Source of the DNA: Congeria kusceri
Lineage: Eukaryota > Mollusca > Bivalvia > Myida > Dreissenidae
NCBI GenBank assembly: GCA_027627225.1
Contig: CM051024.1
Span: 76,690,265 to 76,754,264 of the forward strand
Length of the DNA: 64,000 nt
Direction: 5' to 3'
Part shown: piece by piece, positions 49,356 to 62,112 of the stretch
Layout: every line of letters starts with the position of its first letter
How positions within the stretch are numbered: position 1 is the first letter of the stretch
The notes under the pieces: generated by a model
What the model was told of the DNA's origin: nothing
Database searches by the model: none
Seen by the model: only the letters and a program-made list of their open reading frames with translations
Position numbers and translations under genes: made by a program

Positions 49356-52355
49356 GTAGTTCAGAGCAACAAGTCAATACCTATCTTATTGGCAAATTGA
49401 TAAATTATTTTTACCGTTTTACAGGTATATTGCAATGCATAAGTATTCCTTGATTTGTAACAGAATGCAAATTAGTCAAGTCAGAATCGCCAAAAAAAAA
49501 TATCTATAACGAGGTAATATGCTCCTTTTGCACACAGGTGATCACGTATTTAAAGCATTAAATACTTAAATAGCAAACAAGTAAAATAAACAAAATGTGT
49601 TATATTTTAAAGTTAAAATGCCTTCACTGTTAATTAGCATCAATGTTTTATTCAAACGTGTCAGTGTTGAAAACTACTGACTATTTCTTTACACGCCGGC
49701 AAGCTTACATCCCATGCAATAACTACGTTGTAATTGAGGTCTCGAGCTTTCATTGAGCCAACGCGCAACAATTAATGGCAATATATTTCGGTTTAATACA
49801 TATTCAAAATAACTGATGTATGCATAATAACTTATCATTAAGCAAATATTATAAGGCAACACTTCTCAGTTGTCTCAGCGACTTTGTGCACGTGTTTGTT
49901 AAAATAAAATACCAGTTCTCAAAACTAACCACTTTATATTATAAAATTAGTAAACATAAGTGTCCCATTGATCACGACAAACACAAACTTAAGAACATGT
50001 AAAAGAAATGAATGACAAAATACTTTATTTCAAATACCGTTATTATTGAAATAATTATTATAAATTTTAAATGTATCTTATTAGTACAAGTAACTCGATA
50101 TAATAACAACTCATCTATATTTTTAGATCATGCTTATTCGATCGCTCTTTGTAGATCGGCTGATAATCACGAATGACAGTAACTCAAGTGCCACATATTT
50201 GTGTGTTTTTTTTTTCAACACTTAAATTGCAAAAAATAATTGTTTTCTTGTTATAAACATTCAAAGAAAAATCGACTATACAAACACATATACATTAAAT
50301 AAAGAATAATTTAAAAAATATTGTTAAATAAATACAAACTCGATTACATCATGGACTTTTTTCGTCTCGACGAAGTGCAAGCGGAATGATAAAGTCGGGT
50401 TTTTCCAAATAATGCTAGCAACGATGTCAAAATTGGAAAGACCAACCACTCAGTCAAACCATTTGTATGCAGAATTTTGCACTTATTCTTTAAAAAAATG
50501 AAATAAAAAATAAATATAATATTATGTGAGTGTTGGATAGCCGAGCGCTACCCTGTCTCGAGCCGAGCATGATAAACTTGAACTTTTTCCAACACTCAGA
50601 TAGTATCTATATAAACGTTTCAGCGTCAAAACCGATATGCTCACATTGTTTCCATACACAAACGCCACCATACACATGTTACCGGCTACGCATTTGTCTC
50701 AGCCATCTCTACTTTGCTATTTTTAGAATGATTCACAACCTACTTCTTGAAGATGTTAGACTAGACGCCGGAGAAAATTCAATTTTGACTCCGCGACCTG
50801 TGAAAAATACAGGGATTAGCAATTAATGTAATGCTATTTCGTTTAAATACGTATCGAAAGTGTTGGCGAAAGCGGAAATATTACATTTTCTTTAAACGTG
50901 TAGTTCAATACAATGCCCAGTTCCACTCAGCAAGTTGGTGTTTCTAAACATTAAATATAAAACCGCTCCTTTTATATGCTTCCGGTAAGACTCATCATGC
51001 GCGGCGCCAAACATAAATTTTAAATCGTCTATTTTCAAATGGTTGCAATGATAAACGTTTAACACGTTATGAGTAAAAGCAGAACTATTTATTCACAAAA
51101 CGTTACACTTTTATCGGCGTGGCTGCTTAAGATCACATTGACCTCGATTTCTTGCAATAATTATGCAGCGAGAAAATTGAATGCCAATAGCATTGGGCAA
51201 ATTTTTAATTTTAAGGAATGCAAACTTTCAACAATGCTTTAATGTATACCAATAACGGTTGCATACTTCTGGGGATTAAAATTTACATAATTGTTTTAAT
51301 AAGCGGTTCAAATAAAGTTATAAACATATCTCCGATATATACTCTAAAACTGAACATAATTATGAACAATTTTTATCACTGTAGGTCATGATCAGAATGT
51401 TATATTCATTCACATAATCAACTAATTATTTTGTTTAGCCTACATAAAAGGCGCGCTCTATAAATAGCAATTTCAATGCTACAATTCACGGGGACCACAG
51501 TCGGTCACAACGTAAAATGTTGCCTGTTGAGCTCGCGCCACGGCTGCCTGTCAATAGTATTGAGGTTTCTCGTGACAAGCACAAAATACAAAGTGGTAAA
51601 TTTCTCGTATTTTTCTGATAACTAAGCAAAAAATATTAGAAAATTTGATGGAGCTTATATTTCCTTTTATTGTATCATTGTGTAAAAATAATATTTTACG
51701 TTGTAACCAACTTGGGTTCCCAATAATTATTATATCGAGTACAACACACTCCAGCAGGTGAGTGAATTATTATAAAAATAGCGACCAGGTGTGTTAATAC
51801 AAACGCATCAATTAGCGTCAGGAGAGTCCTAAATCCGAGATTTTTAATAAATGGGGAATTTAAATGTATAAACTTACTATTCATGTTAATTTATATTTGA
51901 ATTGTGGTTACGTTTTATTAAGAATTATTTATAATTGCATAGTAGATGTCATTCAATCAATAAAAATGTTAAACATCTATGTGGTGAAAGAAATCTCGTA
52001 ATACGTCGAAATGTTACTCTAACTTCATTTGCGTAGAATGAATACCCATGTGCAATACTAAGGATACATATAGTATATTATTTAACATTACTATGTACAC
52101 AGGTCTGATATATATAATAATTTTCATTCATTCCTGCTATTATTTTCTGTCAATTTTAATTTGTCAAATTTGCCTGACAAATTTATGTATCAATTATGTT
52201 TACGTAAATTACTAGTATTAAGGTTACTCATGCATCACTGGTGAAAACATGGGGCGGTATGTGATCGGTTTATTCACGGTATAGATATTAATAATAATTG
52301 AGTTGATCTCAAATTAATTTGGGGGCCGATACATTTTCGTATGGTGTCTGAAAAA
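49356..52355. other. No recognisable gene
   Basis: AT-rich. The longest frame (50530-50826, plus) has no recognised domain and no splice context. A GC-richer patch lies at 51480-51560 (ctcgcgccacggctgcctg) without an assignable function. Confidence 0.4.
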
Positions 52356-52460
52356 TCTAGTGTCCGAGAAGTCTCCTTAGTAGGGACCAAAAATTCTGGG
52401 GTCGGAGAAGTCTCCTGTGTAGGGACCGACAAATCTGGGGTCCGAGAAGTCACGTGACCG
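52356..52460 (-). repeat. 39-bp minisatellite, open in two frames
   Basis: Two full units and a partial third (starts 52356, 52395, 52434) read tctggggtccgagaagtctc then ctgtgtagggaccgacaaa, with variants. Because 39 is a multiple of three, the minus strand gives 13-residue peptide repeats in two frames (SRTPDLSVPTQET type and DFSDPRFVGPYTG type). It is probably non-coding repeat. Confidence 0.7.
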
Positions 52461-52785
52461 AACATCTTGGTCCTCTTGTATTATATTTAGAGCAAAAAAT
52501 GACATCTCAAGATTATCTTCAACGCCGATTTTCTTTTTAAAAGACATTTCTTGCTTCTGTTTCAAACACAAAAACTGGTTTCTGGTCACGATAAAACGTG
52601 ATCTATCACCAAAAGTATTCACACTTTTTGAAAATCGTGTGTTAATAGTGCATTGTTTCCGGACATAACATTTTAATTGTACGTTATACATTCATTCCGA
52701 AAAATAGTGATATCGTACACATGTTTGACAAGATATTACCCGAATACGAAGAATGTATCCGTACATGTTTAAGAACGGAACTTAC

Positions 52786-52827
52786 GTGTTTTGCCGGAGT
52801 GAGCTTTATCTTTCTAGTTTCCATCGC
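52786..52827 (-). CDS. Candidate upstream first coding exon of the recombinase gene
   Basis: The acceptor atttcacag and a perfect donor (CAC then GTAAGT) bracket 42 bp encoding AMETRKIKLTPAKH, with an ATG at 52824. It ends in phase 0, which matches the start of the exon at 48376. The support is splice sites and phase only, across a 4.4-kb intron. Confidence 0.3.
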
Positions 52828-53470
52828 CTGTGAAATACATGTACATTGTAAATACTTAATTAACAACTGTGTATACATTTAATACAGTTTGACTTGCCTA
52901 ATTTTCTTTTAATTTATAATGCCCAGCATGATCAATATGTTTTTGTAATGCAGGATGTATCAATTATGTTAAAATACTTGCAACACCTTTGCAATCATCC
53001 AGAAAATCATACAATACAGATAATAATGAGTGTAGAATTTCTATTTATAAATACACCATGCATGTTTATTTGAATAGCAGTTTCATTACGAATTATTTGG
53101 AATTACATTTTTCTCTTAACTTCTGTACAGATGCAAGATCGTCTGAAGCATCGAAATACGTCGTTATTTAATTCCAAACATTGGAACATTTCATTTAATT
53201 ATGGTTAGTTTTACTTTATGTTCTTATTATAAGTTCATTGTTTACTATTATAATTATACGCACAAACATTTGTTTTGAGTATCATTAGTCAAATCATTAT
53301 TTGAATGTGATGAATGTGTCCAGTCGATTGTTTTTATTTGGTATACATAGACTAAATAATTGTTTGACAGCTCACTTGTACTCATTCCCGCTATTACATG
53401 TCGGAAAAATCTTAAAATATACATGTTTACGTAAATTGTTTAGATTATACAAGTATCATTGATGAAAAAC

Positions 53471-53768
53471 ATGAGGTGGTAAGATAATTTACATAACAAT
53501 GGAATTTATCTTAAACATAAGTTTTTTCTTCATAGTTTCGTGTTTCTAAAGTAGCCTTACAATAACAGTCCCAGGATAAAATGGGTTTACTGTTTTGTTT
53601 AACCACATCATGCATATTTACTTAAATTTAATGTTGGCTTCATGCGGTGGTAAGATCATTTAAATTTACGGACATTACATAACAATGGAATTTATATTTA
53701 ACATAAGTCACAGTTTCGTGTTTCCAAAGTAGTTATTTAATAACAGCCCCAGGATAAAAAGTATACTG
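53471..53768. repeat. Two diverged copies of a ~120-bp segment
   Basis: ataacaatggaatttat, aacataagt, agtttcgtgttt.caaagtag and aacagccccaggataaa occur at about 53471-53590 and again at 53645-53768. No gene is seen. Confidence 0.7.
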
Positions 53769-53879
53769 TATTGATAACTCTAGAATGAAAATGTACTTTA
53801 ATTTAATACATGGTTCTCATTTCTCTTTACGCTTTAAGTTTGCTTTTGTACGGCGCCCTATGATGCTTTGCATTATTGT

Positions 53880-55250
53880 TTTCCTATAATGCTCATACAA
53901 TTGTTACACATATGTAAATAAATACACTTAAAATATTCATGCACATCTAACTGAACAACCTTTAGCCAGTAACTTATCACATTACAAGTTCTTTTGGTAA
54001 TCGAAGAATTTCTACCAAGTTTTCCAGATACGCAATTATTTGGGGTTTGAAAATTTCACACCTATTTTTTTATGTTCAAACATTTAAATTAGCTCTTCTA
54101 GTGTCATAGACTGTATTTAACTCCAAACCTCTGATCCGTAATTTAAAATGGGTGCACCAAGTATATCAAACAACTGTTACTTGGTATGTATTGAGATTAA
54201 AGGACATTAAATGTGAATTTAATTTAAAAACAGCTTTTGAAGCCTGGCCTGCAAGTGTTTCAAAAGTACTGCAAATGATCCTCATGTAATAAATTCAATT
54301 CTCAAGTTTGTACAAGTTTTAATAATTTCCAATGCCTGTCCTTTATAATAAAAGTTCATATTTCTCCTTAACTGGCCACCTTTCTTTAAAAACATTACTT
54401 TCATTTTATTTGAATTCACAAATAGTTTCCACCTATCACAGTATTCTTATAATAAGCACAAAGCCTTTCTTTAAATCTTCCTCAGATTCAGACGTAATTA
54501 CACTGTCGTCTGCATACAATAGCAAAACAATTACAACAAACCAATATTTATAGCATTAACGCCATTTAAAATATAATATTCCTCTAGTCATTCAAATTAA
54601 TAGAATATACCGTAAAAGGGTGATAATGATGAAACCTGTCTTACACAAAATAAACACGAGAAATCTTCATTACAATGTATGACCTCACTTAAAACTTCAC
54701 TTAACATTTGCATTCATAGATTTAATGAAATTAATCATATTTTCTCGAACGCCTGGCTTGGACAATTTGTACCAAATGATCTCTCACGATGTAATCGAAC
54801 GTTTCAGTAAAGTCAGCAGATACATCATACATTCTCTTTTTTCTTTTAATTGGTAATACAAACATATTAATAATTAATTAATTTTAATAGTTCCCACATT
54901 TTGTCTGAATCCTGCCTGAGACTATATATATAAACATTATACTCTTTCAGCCCAATTTCCTAAATGTTCCTAATAATGTGATTCCCCGGTAGGTTGGTTT
55001 TATCCATCTTTCTTTCTTTATGTATAGAAACAATAAAACCTTCACATCAAATTGTCCACATTCACGTTGTAATGAAAGTTCACACCCTATTTGAAAATAT
55101 ACTACTTTACATACCAAATCATTAAGTAGATAACCAGGTCTAGCTGATTTATCTGTTTAGAGCCTTTCATAATGTCCTAATCAGTAAATGGAACATTTAA
55201 TTCATTGAACATACTACTTCATTCACCATTTAAATAGATGTCCTGAATGT
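53880..55250 (-). pseudogene. Non-LTR retrotransposon reverse transcriptase (decayed)
   Basis: On the minus strand, in order: a DIMKGSKQIKSARPG-like segment near 55180-55120, YRGITLLG near 54995-54970, QAGFRQNV near 54925-54900, a DFTKAFDYIVRDH-like segment near 54830-54780, RQGESLSPF-type traces near 54640-54600, LLYADDSVITSESEEDLKKG at 54520-54460 with the catalytic YADD intact (54505-54516), TLAGQASKAVF near 54262-54235, and a GKLGRNS (normally GELGRxPL) trace near 54020. These are spread over three frames with several stops, so the copy is dead. Family motif order is established knowledge. The clade is not assigned. Confidence 0.7.
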
Positions 55251-55429
55251 ACAAAACATCTTCACCAGGCTGGTAAAATTATTATAAAAATTGGTCACCA
55301 TTACACATTTCGTGGGCGCTGGAATATTATTAGTAGTAATAAAATCGATATGAATGAAATGTACATGAAGTACCACTATGCGCATGCCTACTATAAACAA
55401 CTGTACTGTAGCTTGAGAAAGTTTTCACT

Positions 55430-56335
55430 GAAATGCACGTATTTGAAGTTTCATGCATTTTGATTGCTGCATATGATACGGAGTAAATGTCGTTTGTTTT
55501 CTGTATGCATAATTTTTATTTTATATCAATTTATATAGATTCTTTATATATCTAAATGCAACATGGATCAACAATATTAATGTATTAGTTCTTATTCCTT
55601 TTATTTGCATTCATATACAGCTTATAATACTACAAGTAATATCAGTTAGCCTGGGATAGGGATTGTGATTAATTTTATAGATCTTTGACAGGGGCAATTC
55701 CTGTCAGAATTTCGTCTGTTTGCACGTCCTGTGTAAATATAACATGATAGGTCTTAAAATTTCTGCATTTAGTGTATTCATGTTCAATTTGGGACCAAAG
55801 ATATTTCTACAGTGTTTTGTATGTTTATTCAAAGTTCACATCCCAAACGAATGCAGTGATTCATTTTTATCTTTATCAAACATAATCATTTTGTTTGGAT
55901 TTACGCTGTTTTATTGTGTTGAAAACAGTGACTTCATAATATGATTTCGAAAGATTGTAATATTTAGACAACGTTAAATGGTGTAGGCATCATATCTGGC
56001 TGATCGGTTAGTTGATATACAACCTAAACATATATGCTTAATTATTCGTAGATACATATACATTTGTAATCAATTCTTTATAATAAATAAAATACATTAA
56101 ATGTTGTCAAGAAAAGACTATTAACTAGTACACTGCCTCCCCCGGGTTAACGTTTCATTCGAAAGACGACTGTAGTAGCATGTTAGCATGTGGCAGGATC
56201 TAGGGTTAGCGGGTCTCAACCCTGACATATAAAGCTAGTTGGTTTAAGACCACGGATCCGATAAATGACAAAATAGTGTAATGAAATATGATTGAACATA
56301 TATATTTTGCGCAGCAGAAATGGGAAAAAGCAACA
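55430..56335. repeat. Large direct repeat, copy 1 (copy 2 at 62843-64000)
   Basis: gtttcatgcattttgattgctgc through atcaacaatattaatgtattagttc, caattcctgtcagaatttcgtc, tcattcgaaagacga and gtagcaggatctagggttagcgg, ending ttttgcgcagcagaaatggg, recur in the same order at 62843 onwards. No gene is visible. Short open frames in both copies differ and are rejected. Confidence 0.85.
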
Positions 56336-56439
56336 ACACTGCACAAACCCTTTCCAACTCTTTCGGTCCTATTCAATGAACTGGGTTGTCATCTGAGGGT
56401 TCACAAGTAGTGTAGTCATTCGATAAAAAATATTCCGGG

Positions 56440-57262
56440 TATTTAAATAAGCATCCATTAAATTTATTATAACTTATATTTAAAAAAACTTGCCACTTAT
56501 AATCGTGCCTAGCATATTTGATACTCTATAGATTACAATTAATATATACATGGTGTCTTTTTTTAGGTTTGAGCCGTCCAATAGTGTAATCTCTATCAAT
56601 AATTATTATAAAGAAATATGACAATAATTGATATTTTCAATATGTTCGAAAGCAGAATAATGTAAATCATATTATTCTACTGTTCATGTGTATATATAAA
56701 TTAAGCTTTTTTCCTAACACGATATTAGTTTCAAGGATCAAATAGTGCGGACGGTTTAGGTCTACAAGTGTGCGGAAGTAACAGCAATTACGCGTTACAA
56801 TAGTTGGCAATGAACGAAAGCGTTGCAATTAAACGTATGAAAATTTCTTTCATTTTTTAATCTAATATATTTATAAAAACAGTAAATCTCTGGCCACTTT
56901 TAATCACGTATAATTGAACAAAATTACATGAAAGATATTAAATCAGCATTCATTAAATTAATATCTATATTACAAAATTAAATCCCTGGCCCTTTTGATC
57001 ACGTACAATCCGCAAAACTAGCTCGCAAGTTATAAGCATGATTAAGCCTAGTAATATCTAGTATATAGAAATAATTAAATCCCTGGCCATTGTTATCACG
57101 TGTAAAGACAAAACTAGCCCGGAGAATTAAGATTGTCATTCACTCTGTTGTAATATTTACTAGAAATCATTCAATCCCCGACAATTTTGGATCAAGTGTA
57201 ATCGACAAACCTAGCTCGGACAATTAAAATTATACTACCAGAAATCATGAAATCCCTGAATA
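56440..57262. repeat. ~95-bp minisatellite, left part
   Basis: Units share aatccctggccatttttgatcacgtgt, aatcgacaaaactagctcgga and attaaaattagcattcatt. Starts lie near 56890, 56985, 57075 and 57170. The array resumes at 61080 beyond an inserted LINE and SINE. Confidence 0.75.
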
Positions 57263-57299
57263 ATAAGCAAGAAATAAGAAAATGACGTTATGCTCGATG

Positions 57300-60200
57300 T
57301 ATTTCTATTTATATTAAAAAACATTAAACAATACATTTCTTTAGTAGTGACAAACAAATATGGCATTGCTTGGATCAAACTAGATGCATCACTTTTTATC
57401 TTCAATGAAACTGTATTTTTATGTTTTTGTTATATTCCACTAGTAGGATAAATGTACTATATGGACAAATGTTGATTTTTTCGAAGAAGTTGAAAATGGT
57501 ACATAGAAAAATATTAATACTTGTTCAAACATATATAATTGGAGATTTTAACGCTAAAACAGGCCATCTGTTTGATACAATAGAATATGACAAACATTTA
57601 GACGTTTTTCTTTTATAAGTAAACATACTATACTTCGAATACACATGTTTGTTTACAAAAAATATGTAATAAAGATCACGTAATTGACAGCAGCGGTCGA
57701 AAACTAGTATCAATGTGCGTAACGACCAATAGTATTATCGCTAACGGTAGGTTGCCCGGCGACAAAGCGGGAAACTTTCCATTGAGTGTTCAACGAGGAC
57801 AAAGTGTCACCAACTATTTATTACTACAATCACATAACTGTAAATACATTCGTAATTTTGAAGTGCTTGATTGGTCGGAATTTTCCGATCACGCAGGACT
57901 GTGCATCAGTGTCACAAAAGCGGGCAGAATACACAAAAGTAATGTACGGAATGCAAGCGATAACGTAGTAACGAATATAGTATTCGAACAAAAAATTCGA
58001 GTTTGTTTAGAAAGTAATGCGAACACACTTAACGATATTCCTTACCCAGATACGCTGTTCGAAAAGAAAATTCAGATTCAAACGAATACTCTTCACACAT
58101 GTAACACCAAGATATATGGGAAAAGAGTAAAACGAACAAAAAAGCAAAATGCGCGCAAATCAAATAAACCATTGTGGTTTGATACTACTAACGAGATGGC
58201 AAAATTGAACTTATTTGAAAAACAAATAATAATTTTACAATGTTACATTTTGTTAAAAGCAGAACTAAAAATAATAAAGTTCGTAGGTAGAACTAGGGAA
58301 AATTAATATAAAATTCACGAAGCGCATCGTCTGGAAAAAAATCGCTAATAAAAAGCCTATACAGTTTTCGAAATTAATTAAAAATGTTATAATAATATAC
58401 ATGACACATCTAAAAATATTTCCATTCAAAAATTATCGATTAATTTAATTCGCTATACGGCGAGGCATCGGGCGAGACCGAAGAATGTGATACAAAATTT
58501 AATTTTGCATCGATTTCAGAGGAACTCGATTCATTCATAACCGACAATGACATAAAAATAGCAGTTTTTAAACAAAATAATAACCAATCTAGCGGACGTG
58601 ATGAAATACCCGCATAAATTGTTAAAACGGCATATAAAACAATTAAATAACACCTGAGAGTGATATTTAGCTCGTTGTTTGATAATCCAGTATATCCAGA
58701 ATCGTGTGGAATAGAGTACATTTTTCCCATTTTTAAAGGAGGTAAACCAAGCGAAGCAAAAACGTACAAAGGCATAACGCTAAATAGTATTCTCTCAAAA
58801 CATTATTCTCAGATATTGCTGAACAGGTTTACAAAGTGGTCAGAAAAGTACAATAAAATATCGAAATACCCATTTGGCGACCAAAAAGGTAAAAGTACCA
58901 TTGATTGCATCTGTGTACTTGATACTATTGTCAACACAAATCTAAATTCAGGTCAAAAATTATATGCTGCATTTATTGTTTACGAAAAATGTTACAATAA
59001 AATTAATCGATATGTGTATGGACAAAGCTTAAAGCTGAGAAAATAAAAACAAAAATGGCGAAAGCCGTCCAGGCAATGTACTCTTCTGTCAAATCAGCCT
59101 TAATATACAATAATAAACGTCAGATTTCATATACTCATCAATAGGAGTCAAACAAGGAGACCCGTGTTCAAGTTCACTGTTCATGATTTTTGTCAACGAG
59201 ATAATGAAACACATTAATTGGAACACAGAAGGAATTGTTTATATCAATGAGACTAACTTCTTCTTTATGTTATTCGCCTATTATCAAGTTTTATTCTCCA
59301 CATAACCGAATTCACTCCAGTCAATGTTAAACGATATGGAACATTACTGTAACCAATGGAGCTTATAAATTAACACAAATAAAACAAAAATACTGATATT
59401 CGAACGAGCTCAGCGAACATTTAAATCCTATAATGAAGATATAGAAACCATCGAGTCGTTTAAATACTTAGGCGTACATTTATTGAAGAACGGTAACTGA
59501 TACCGAACTCAAAAATCGATAGCTCAAAATGCAACCAAAGGTATGCATATATTATTTTCAATTTGCAATCAATACTCCTTTGAAACCCAGGAGAAAATAA
59601 ATGTGTGACAAACTCGTTTCACCCATACTTAACTATTCCTCAGACGTGTGGGGATTCTGTCCTGGGAAAGACATATATAGAAACCATTCATTAAAATATT
59701 CTTCGTAAATTATTATGCGTAAATCAGTCAATGAATGTATCTTGTTTATATGGAGAATTAGACAGACTTCTATTATCATTAATAAGAAAATTACGAATAG
59801 TTAAATATTGGTTTCAAATTAATAATCAATCGATGACAGCCTCATAAAGCAGGCATATATTATATTGTATAATGATGCAGAAAATAGTAATACCTTTAAC
59901 AACCAAAACTGGGCGCATCATTTAAATTGCGTGTAAGATCAATTGGGGCTATCATATATAAAGGTAGATCAGACACATCTTTTGGAATCAAATAACGAAA
60001 TATATGCTTTCAACTTAATAAAACAGCGACTCACTGACAATCACAAACAGAGTTGGTACAAATTCAATTAACATTTCATCCAGATTAGAAACATATGCTC
60101 ACCTTCAACCCTTTTTAAATACTTTTCAAGAAATAAAGAATTGCATTTGCACGATACAGAGTATCTTCACAGAGCTTGAACGCGGTCGATATACAAATAT

Positions 60201-60410
60201 AACTCGTGATAATCGAAATTGTAAGCTTTGTAACTTTCGACAAATCGAAAACGAATATCTTTTTCTTTTTACTTGCCCTTTATACGGTGATCTGAGACGC
60301 GAATATTTCAAATCATATTACTGTCGATGGCCCACGTTAAATAAATTAAACCAATTAATGCAAACAATGAATAAGAAGGAAATGTTAAATCTACCAAAAT
60401 ACATATATTT
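57300..60410 (+). pseudogene. Non-LTR retrotransposon (endonuclease + reverse transcriptase), 5'-truncated and decayed
   Basis: In order on the plus strand: GIAWIKLDASLF near 57363 and GDFNAKTGH at 57541-57567 (apurinic-endonuclease-type domain), SDHAGLCI at 57884 (catalytic SDH), FPIFKGGKPSEAKTYKGITLN near 58726-58790, DQKGKSTIDCICVLD near 58880-58925, GVKQGDPCSS at 59144, then LFAYYQVLFS near 59270-59300, where the catalytic aspartates of FADD are replaced by tyrosines. After them come a YLGVHLLKNG trace near 59465 and a C-terminal CKLCNF...ENEYLFLF.C at 60220-60280. Stops and frameshifts separate these parts. The order endonuclease, reverse transcriptase, zinc knuckle is typical. It cannot be active. 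Confidence 0.8.
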
Positions 60411-60421
60411 TGTTTGTTGTC

Positions 60422-60685
60422 GGGCCGGCTAGCTCAGTTGGTAGAGCGCTGGACTACCAATCCGAGGATCGCGGTTTCGATTCCCGGCCCGGTCAAAGAA
60501 CTTTTGTGGGGATTGGTCATGAAATTATTTCTACGTCTGATTCAAGTAGGGCAGTTGTCAGTTACTGGCATAAGTATGTGCACTCAATACTGGCAAACCA
60601 GCTTACCCAGGAAAAGTGTGAGTAAGTTAACTGACCGCCGACTGAAATACTGTTGAATACGGCGATAAATCCAAACAAACAAACA
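60422..60685 (+). mobile_element. tRNA-derived SINE
   Basis: The head (60422-60494) is tRNA-like: GGGCCGG acceptor start, TAGCTCAGTTGG A-box, anticodon-stem pattern CTGGA/TCC with ACC at the anticodon position, and a T-loop GTTTCGATTCC, where the first B-box G is T. The 3' acceptor (CCCGGTC) pairs imperfectly. A ~165-bp body follows, with the motifs agtatgtgcactcaatactgg, ccaggaaaagtgtgagtaag, ctgaccgccg and tactgttgaatacggcg, and a CAAACAAACAAAC tail. This is the architecture of mollusc SINEs (from recollection). It is not a functional tRNA gene. A weak flanking similarity (acatatattttg/acatatgttttt) may be the target duplication. Confidence 0.8.
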
Positions 60686-61079
60686 TATGTTTTTGCTAAC
60701 AAATTAATATATGAGACTCTGTTACAATTGTAACGTCATATATGATGTATTTACAGAAAAGACATGAAACATGGATGTTTTTATGAATATTATTTTATTA
60801 ACATGTTATATAACGTAAAACTTTAGTTGTTTATTGGTTTACAACATGTATATATGATTTGATTGACTACATAATAATGTTAATTTACATAATTTCAAAA
60901 ACTAAGAAGTATTGTTTTATCAATTGGACTTCAGTAACCGTTTATTAAACCATAAAGCTTCTGTTATTGTTGGTTTGTTAACAAAATGTATGTTATCTGA
61001 TTGTCTACATCGTGTGTTGTATTCATTATATCATGCTAGGAGCGTTGTAACGCTTAAAGGCAATACAAATAAAAATAAG
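60686..61079. other. No recognisable feature
   Basis: AT-rich DNA between the SINE and the resumed minisatellite. Open frames are not supported. Confidence 0.4.
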
Positions 61080-61600
61080 AAAGATAATAATTTTGAAACG
61101 TTTAATCGACAAAACTAACTCGGATAATAAAAATAAACGTCCATTCTATTATAATATCAATAATATTATATTTTATCACTTGTGGCTGAAAAAACTAGCT
61201 CGCACTTATAAAATTAGTATTCATTTTAATATAATATATGCTACAAATCATTAAATACCTTGTCATTTGTGATCACCTCCTCATAACAGAACTGGCTCGG
61301 GCAGATAAAATTAACATTCCTTCGATTATAATATATACAGTACTGCTAGAAATCACTAAATCCTGACCATTTGTGACCACCTGTTCTCAACAAAACTAAA
61401 TAGCGCGGACATTGAAAATAAGATTTCATTCCATACACGTCTATATACATGAAATGCCCGACCAATTAAAATCACGTGTACAATCGACTAAACGACTAGC
61501 AGCACGGATATTAAAATTAGCATTCATTTTATCTACACCAAAACATCAAATCGATAGCCGTTTTTGATCACCTGACCTCGACAAAACTAGCTCGGACACT
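61080..61600. repeat. ~95-bp minisatellite, right part
   Basis: The same units as 56440-57262 (tcgacaaaactaactcgga, cattctattataatat, aaatcactaaatcctgaccat, tgatcacctg), with more divergence. Together the two parts show that the LINE/SINE pair landed inside one array. Confidence 0.7.
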
Positions 61601-61751
61601 GCTTGGATCCCTCCTATTCAGCCTTTTGGTTCATGGATGTTAAAGACATATTAAATATATCTCTGCTACAACAATGTTTAGTTTAATACGGTATTGTTCT
61701 ATCACCGCTACTACAACTAATTCTGCTAATCTAATGATCTCCTTAAACATG

Positions 61752-62112
61752 TGTTGCTGCTGCTGTTGATGATGATGATGTAGATGAATAAAATTGCGTT
61801 AGAATGCGTTTGGCATTTTCAAAGTAATACATTTGTTTGTATTTATTGTATTTAATAACAATACTAATAATAATTTTATTATATAATAATAATAATAATA
61901 TTTAATATTTTTTAATTACTATTATCATTATTATTATTAGTATTATTATTTTTATTAGTATTATTATTTTTATTGTAATAATAATAATAATAATAATAAA
62001 ATATTAATACTAATAAATGTAATATTTTTTATAACAACAACAACAGCAACAACAATAATAAGAAGAAGAAGAAGAAGAAAATCATGAAGAAGAAGAAGAA
62101 GAAGAAGAAGAA
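61752..62112. repeat. Trinucleotide microsatellite block
   Basis: GCT/GAT runs near 61755, AAT/ATT runs near 61860-62020, then CAA and a GAA/AAG run at 62060-62112. It is imperfect and compound. No gene is seen. Confidence 0.9.

Noticed and set aside
55430..56335. Direct repeats at 55.4 and 62.8 kb as LTRs
   Set aside because: No TG...CA ends, no primer site or polypurine tract next to them, and no LTR-type polyprotein between them.
60410..60656. Two open frames over the tRNA-like region, and a possible functional tRNA gene
   Set aside because: The frames are read through the SINE. The tRNA part has imperfect acceptor and T stems and is followed by a SINE body and tail, so it is not a tRNA gene.
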